Shown piece by piece: positions 61,506 through 64,000 of a stretch of DNA of 64,000 nt (positions are counted from its first letter, which is position 1; each line of letters starts with the position of its first letter). Location of the stretch: positions 40,815-104,814 of the forward strand of contig JAQENU010000003.1 in the NCBI GenBank assembly GCA_027676805.1. The letters run 5' to 3'. Made by a program: the position numbers and the translations under genes. Under the pieces are notes generated by a model. That model had not been told where the DNA came from, ran no database searches, and saw only the letters and a list, made by a program, of their open reading frames with translations. The DNA comes from Coprobacillaceae bacterium UN01-12pH3A (GTDB lineage Bacteria; Bacillota_I; Bacilli_A; Erysipelotrichales; Coprobacillaceae).

Positions 61506-62247
61506 GTTTGTTTATTGTGAATGGTTAAAATTGAAACGTTCAAGGATTGTGTTATTTAGTGCTGTCAGTGTATGTGCAACACCTTTCATGCTGTTTGTTG
61601 AAGCATTGCAGACACATTTTGAGCATCCGGAGCAGTTGTTTACTTTAGCGGATATTTACAGCAATGGTTTACTGTATGAGATGCTATTAATCAATATGAT
61701 GGTCTACGTCGCCGTCACGGCATATTTATTCAGTCGGGAATATACGGAACGAACACTGAAAACGATTCTGCCATCTCCGGTCTCACGCTCTTCTTTTTTA
61801 ACGAGCAAGTTTTTAATTCAACTGATCTGGATCACGATATTGATGCTGATCACTTGGACTGGAATCTTTCTTTTAGCCGGATTATACCATCTGATGATTG
61901 GCTTAGAAGGCTTTCATATATCTATTGCTTTTACATGGCTTATTAAAATGCTGCTAGGCGGTATCCTGATGTTTATAACGTTGAGTCCGTTTGCTTACCT
62001 TTCTTTAAAAAGCAAAGGTATTGTCGTTCCCATCCTCTTTTCAGCCGTCATTGTAATGGGAAGTGCTGCTTTAGCTAATCAAGATTTAGGTGCATTATAT
62101 CCATGGACAGGAACCTATTTTCTTATGATGGGAAAAACTTTATCTACTATCTATCCTATTTGGCTAAGCAGTATCATAATTATTTTAATTGCCATGATTG
62201 GCTTTATTAGCACATATACTTATTTTAAGAAGGAGGATTTAAAATGA
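61498..62247 (+). CDS. bcrB: BcrB-like ABC exporter permease
   Basis: A 249-residue permease with six hydrophobic segments, of the ABC-2 type. The cytoplasmic signature SREYTERTLKTILPSPVSRS near 74-93 is typical for BcrB/NatB-like proteins. The start is TTG, eight bases inside the bcrA reading frame and preceded by AGGAGGAAAAGACA, so the two genes are translationally coupled. It ends four bases into uppP (ATGA). Confidence 0.82.
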   Translation: MVRFVYCEWLKLKRSRIVLFSAVSVCATPFMLFVEALQTHFEHPEQLFTLADIYSNGLLYEMLLINMMVYVAVTAYLFSREYTERTLKTILPSPVSRSSFLTSKFLIQLIWITILMLITWTGIFLLAGLYHLMIGLEGFHISIAFTWLIKMLLGGILMFITLSPFAYLSLKSKGIVVPILFSAVIVMGSAALANQDLGALYPWTGTYFLMMGKTLSTIYPIWLSSIIIILIAMIGFISTYTYFKKEDLK

Positions 62248-63077
62248 TAACCAATTTAATTGAGGTCCTTAAAGTCATTTTACTGGGAATCGTCGAAGGT
62301 ATCACAGAATGGCTGCCGATCAGCAGCACCGGACATATGCTTTTAGTAGACCAGTTTATTACTTTAAATGTGAGTGATCATTATAAGGAAATGTTTTTTA
62401 TCGTGATCCAGCTTGGCGCCGTCCTCGCTGTTGTTGTATTGTTTTATAAAAAAATGATGCCTTTTCAATTTAACGATAAGCGTTCACCAATGATTAAAAC
62501 CGATATTCTTTCATTATGGATGAAAGTTGTGGTAGCCTGCATTCCCGGTGCAATTGTAACGCTTTTATTTGATGACTACATCGAGGCACACTTTCATACA
62601 CCGGCAGTCATTGCCTGTGCCTTAATTTTTTATGGAATTGCATTTATCTTTATTGAAACTTGGAATAAAAAACGTACGCCTGTTGTCCATGAACTATCTG
62701 ATATTACGTATACAACCGCTTTTATGATAGGGCTGTTTCAGGTCTTATCCATTATTCCGGGAACATCTCGTTCCGGTTCAACGATCGTTGGTGGGTTATT
62801 AATCGGTGTTTCGAGAGTTGCTGTCGCTGAGTTTACTTTCTTTTTAGCTGTACCGGTTATGTTTGGACTAAGCTTTATTAAAATGCTGAAGTTTGGCTTT
62901 ATCTTTACAGCCGCCGAACTGACATTACTGATTATTGGAATGGTTGTTGCATTTGTAGTCTCATTGATCGTTATTCGTTTCTTAATGAACTATATTAAAA
63001 AACACGATTTCAAAGTCTTTGGCTGGTACCGCATTATCTTAGGCATCATTGTTTTACTTTATTTCACATTTCTATAA
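62244..63077 (+). CDS. uppP: Undecaprenyl-diphosphatase (BacA/UppP type)
   Basis: A 277-residue membrane phosphatase that converts undecaprenyl diphosphate to the monophosphate, recycling the lipid carrier of wall synthesis. Overexpression removes the target of bacitracin. Motifs are EGITEWLPISSTGHM (near 19-33) and IPGTSRSGSTIVGG (near 172-185), with about eight helices. It overlaps bcrB by four bases. The operon layout corresponds to bcrD of enterococcal bacitracin-resistance operons. It may also be the main housekeeping enzyme. Confidence 0.92.
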   Translation: MITNLIEVLKVILLGIVEGITEWLPISSTGHMLLVDQFITLNVSDHYKEMFFIVIQLGAVLAVVVLFYKKMMPFQFNDKRSPMIKTDILSLWMKVVVACIPGAIVTLLFDDYIEAHFHTPAVIACALIFYGIAFIFIETWNKKRTPVVHELSDITYTTAFMIGLFQVLSIIPGTSRSGSTIVGGLLIGVSRVAVAEFTFFLAVPVMFGLSFIKMLKFGFIFTAAELTLLIIGMVVAFVVSLIVIRFLMNYIKKHDFKVFGWYRIILGIIVLLYFTFL

Positions 63078-63083
63078 TTAACG

Positions 63084-63112
63084 AGGGTTGAACATATCGT
63101 TCAATCCTTATT
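63084..63112 (+). terminator. Terminator of the bcr operon
   Basis: GGGTTGAAC-ATATC-GTTCAATCC (one wobble) is followed by TTATTCATTTTC. The T-run is imperfect. Confidence 0.55.
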
Positions 63113-63232
63113 CATTTTCATTGATTACTTTTTCTTGAAGTATCATAAAAATATAATTATGACAATTAAGGGGGCTATACTGGCAAGCGGTTATCCATTA
63201 CTTCTGATCTATCATAAGAATATAATAAAACT

Positions 63233-63275
63233 AAAAGACAGATAGTCTGTTGAATACAGAAGTCATCTGTCTTTT
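63233..63275 (-). terminator. Hairpin terminator downstream of the FtsX-type gene
   Basis: Perfect 11-base arms AAAAGACAGAT and ATCTGTCTTTT flank an inner CTGT/ACAG hairpin, with T-runs on both strands. It could end either the bcr transcript or, more likely, the FtsX-type gene on the minus strand. Confidence 0.65.
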
Positions 63276-63338
63276 GATTATTATAAATTTTATTTCAAGA
63301 GAACTATAATAAGATTGAATTTAATCCTAAAATAAATC

Positions 63339-64000
63339 TTATCTACGCAATATTTTAATTAAATCCTTTTTAACCACTATTTTTAAAGCTATTTGTACAG
63401 GCAGTATTATATTAATAATAACTAAGATAAAAATATTAATTAATATTCGCATATCAATTGTATTTATAGCAATATCTAATAATTTCGATATGGCTAATAC
63501 TTCTATTTTCCCCCATAAGTAACTTACTATAACAATTATAGGAGCCAATATAATTTCTTCTAAAAAAATTAAAGAAATTAAATTTTTATGTGTTAATCCA
63601 TTTGCTTTTAATAATGCAAAATCTAATTTTCTACTTTCCATGTTTCTTATAAATACAAAAATAAACATTAAAATAGAGACAATAAATAGAGTTACCGCAA
63701 ATATTAAACCAATTTTAGAGGACTCTTTTAAATCGTTATCCCTCTGGTATAATTCGTTTGAAGGACTCTTCACCTCTTTATATTTCTTATTAAAATTATC
63801 TACTAAAAAAGACATTTCTTCTAAACTTTTAACTTTTACAAGAAACTGATTCGTTTCAGGCAAATTATCCATATTATCTAGATAAATTAAATTCTCTGCT
63901 TCTACGATAGGATCGTTATAAGAAAGATCATAAGTAGCACTTATTTGCATCCTTTCACTCTTCCCGTTAATACTAAGTTCTATGGCTGTTGGTTGATTAA
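63339..64000 (-). CDS. FtsX-type ABC permease, 5' end beyond the window
   Basis: The C-terminal part of a MacB/FtsX-like permease. The reading frame is open through the window edge, so the start lies outside; the ATG at 63950 has a plausible GTGAAAGG before it but is probably internal, because the upstream codons also read like protein. An extracytoplasmic segment (to about codon 95) precedes three helices. The segment ESRKLDFALLKANGLTHKNL (near 130) is typical for FtsX, and a final helix leads to a basic tail (VVKKDLIKILRR). The partner ATPase would be outside the window. Confidence 0.8.
   Translation of the reverse strand, partial: NQPTAIELSINGKSERMQISATYDLSYNDPIVEAENLIYLDNMDNLPETNQFLVKVKSLEEMSFLVDNFNKKYKEVKSPSNELYQRDNDLKESSKIGLIFAVTLFIVSILMFIFVFIRNMESRKLDFALLKANGLTHKNLISLIFLEEIILAPIIVIVSYLWGKIEVLAISKLLDIAINTIDMRILINIFILVIINIILPVQIALKIVVKKDLIKILRR

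Noticed and set aside
63339..63950. Treating the ATG at 63950 as the true start of the FtsX-type gene
   Set aside because: The frame is open and protein-like through the window edge, and the family has N-terminal segments that would be missing.
1..64000. CRISPR arrays, rRNA or tRNA genes
   Set aside because: No regularly spaced repeats, no recognisable 16S/23S/5S segments and no cloverleaf with a conserved TTCRA loop were found by eye.

Overview
The window is low-GC Firmicute DNA with tightly packed genes, strong AGGAGG-type ribosome binding sites, extended -10 promoters (TGnTATAAT) and many intrinsic terminators that overlap stop codons. An alpha/beta-type small acid-soluble spore protein points to a spore former. 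The short SMC protein (977 residues, close to Mollicutes SMC) and the overall gene set suggest the Erysipelotrichia lineage; this placement is inference, since no rRNA or marker tree was available. No tRNA, rRNA, CRISPR array or complete insertion sequence was seen.

Layout. 0.4-9.6 kb: metabolic and membrane singletons (beta-hydroxyacid dehydrogenase, dUTPase, EamA permease, flavin reductase, citrate synthase, HAD phosphatase, AI-2E-type permease, sulfatase). 9.8-15.5 kb: a housekeeping operon smc-ftsY-ylxM-ffh. 15.6-20.5 kb: an OmpR-type two-component pair, a DHH phosphoesterase with acetate kinase, and the SASP gene. 20.6-25.4 kb: plus-strand genes (membrane protein, PIG-L deacetylase, EF-G-like GTPase, NADP-type glutamate dehydrogenase). 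25.8-29.4 kb: an XRE regulator and a three-gene ABC exporter preceded by a short leader peptide and attenuator. 29.5-34.4 kb: a Leloir operon galR-galT-galM-galK with a triple operator. 34.4-38.5 kb: hydrolases. 38.6-40.7 kb: two tandem PTS EIIB-like proteins with an unfamiliar N-terminal domain plus a SIS-domain regulator. 40.8-45.8 kb: an orphan GHKL/LytTR pair, DUF1275 and DJ-1 proteins, an RpiR regulator and a GNAT protein.

46.0-54.8 kb is the most coherent accessory unit: AraC-type regulator, DASS-type anion transporter, then a tight five-gene operon trxB-trxA-ASST-ASST-phosphoribosyltransferase-like. The two arylsulfate sulfotransferases lack signal peptides and share a vicinal Cys pair and a C-terminal Cys, so a cytoplasmic, thioredoxin-linked sulfuryl-transfer pathway is plausible. 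54.8-59.6 kb is a patchy accessory stretch (Dabb, flavodoxin-like, deoxyribosyltransferase-like, MerR, DUF4180, tyrosine recombinase) with several coding-like remnants. 59.8-63.1 kb is a bacitracin-resistance-type operon, bcrR-bcrA-bcrB-uppP, with a GACA-N7-TGTC operator candidate. The window ends inside an FtsX-type permease.

The strongest unexplained signals are the ribosome-dependent attenuator at 29.3-29.44 kb, the sulfotransferase/thioredoxin operon, the EIIB-like/SIS module, and a 45-base palindrome resembling two joined IS3-family ends sitting inside a shared terminator.
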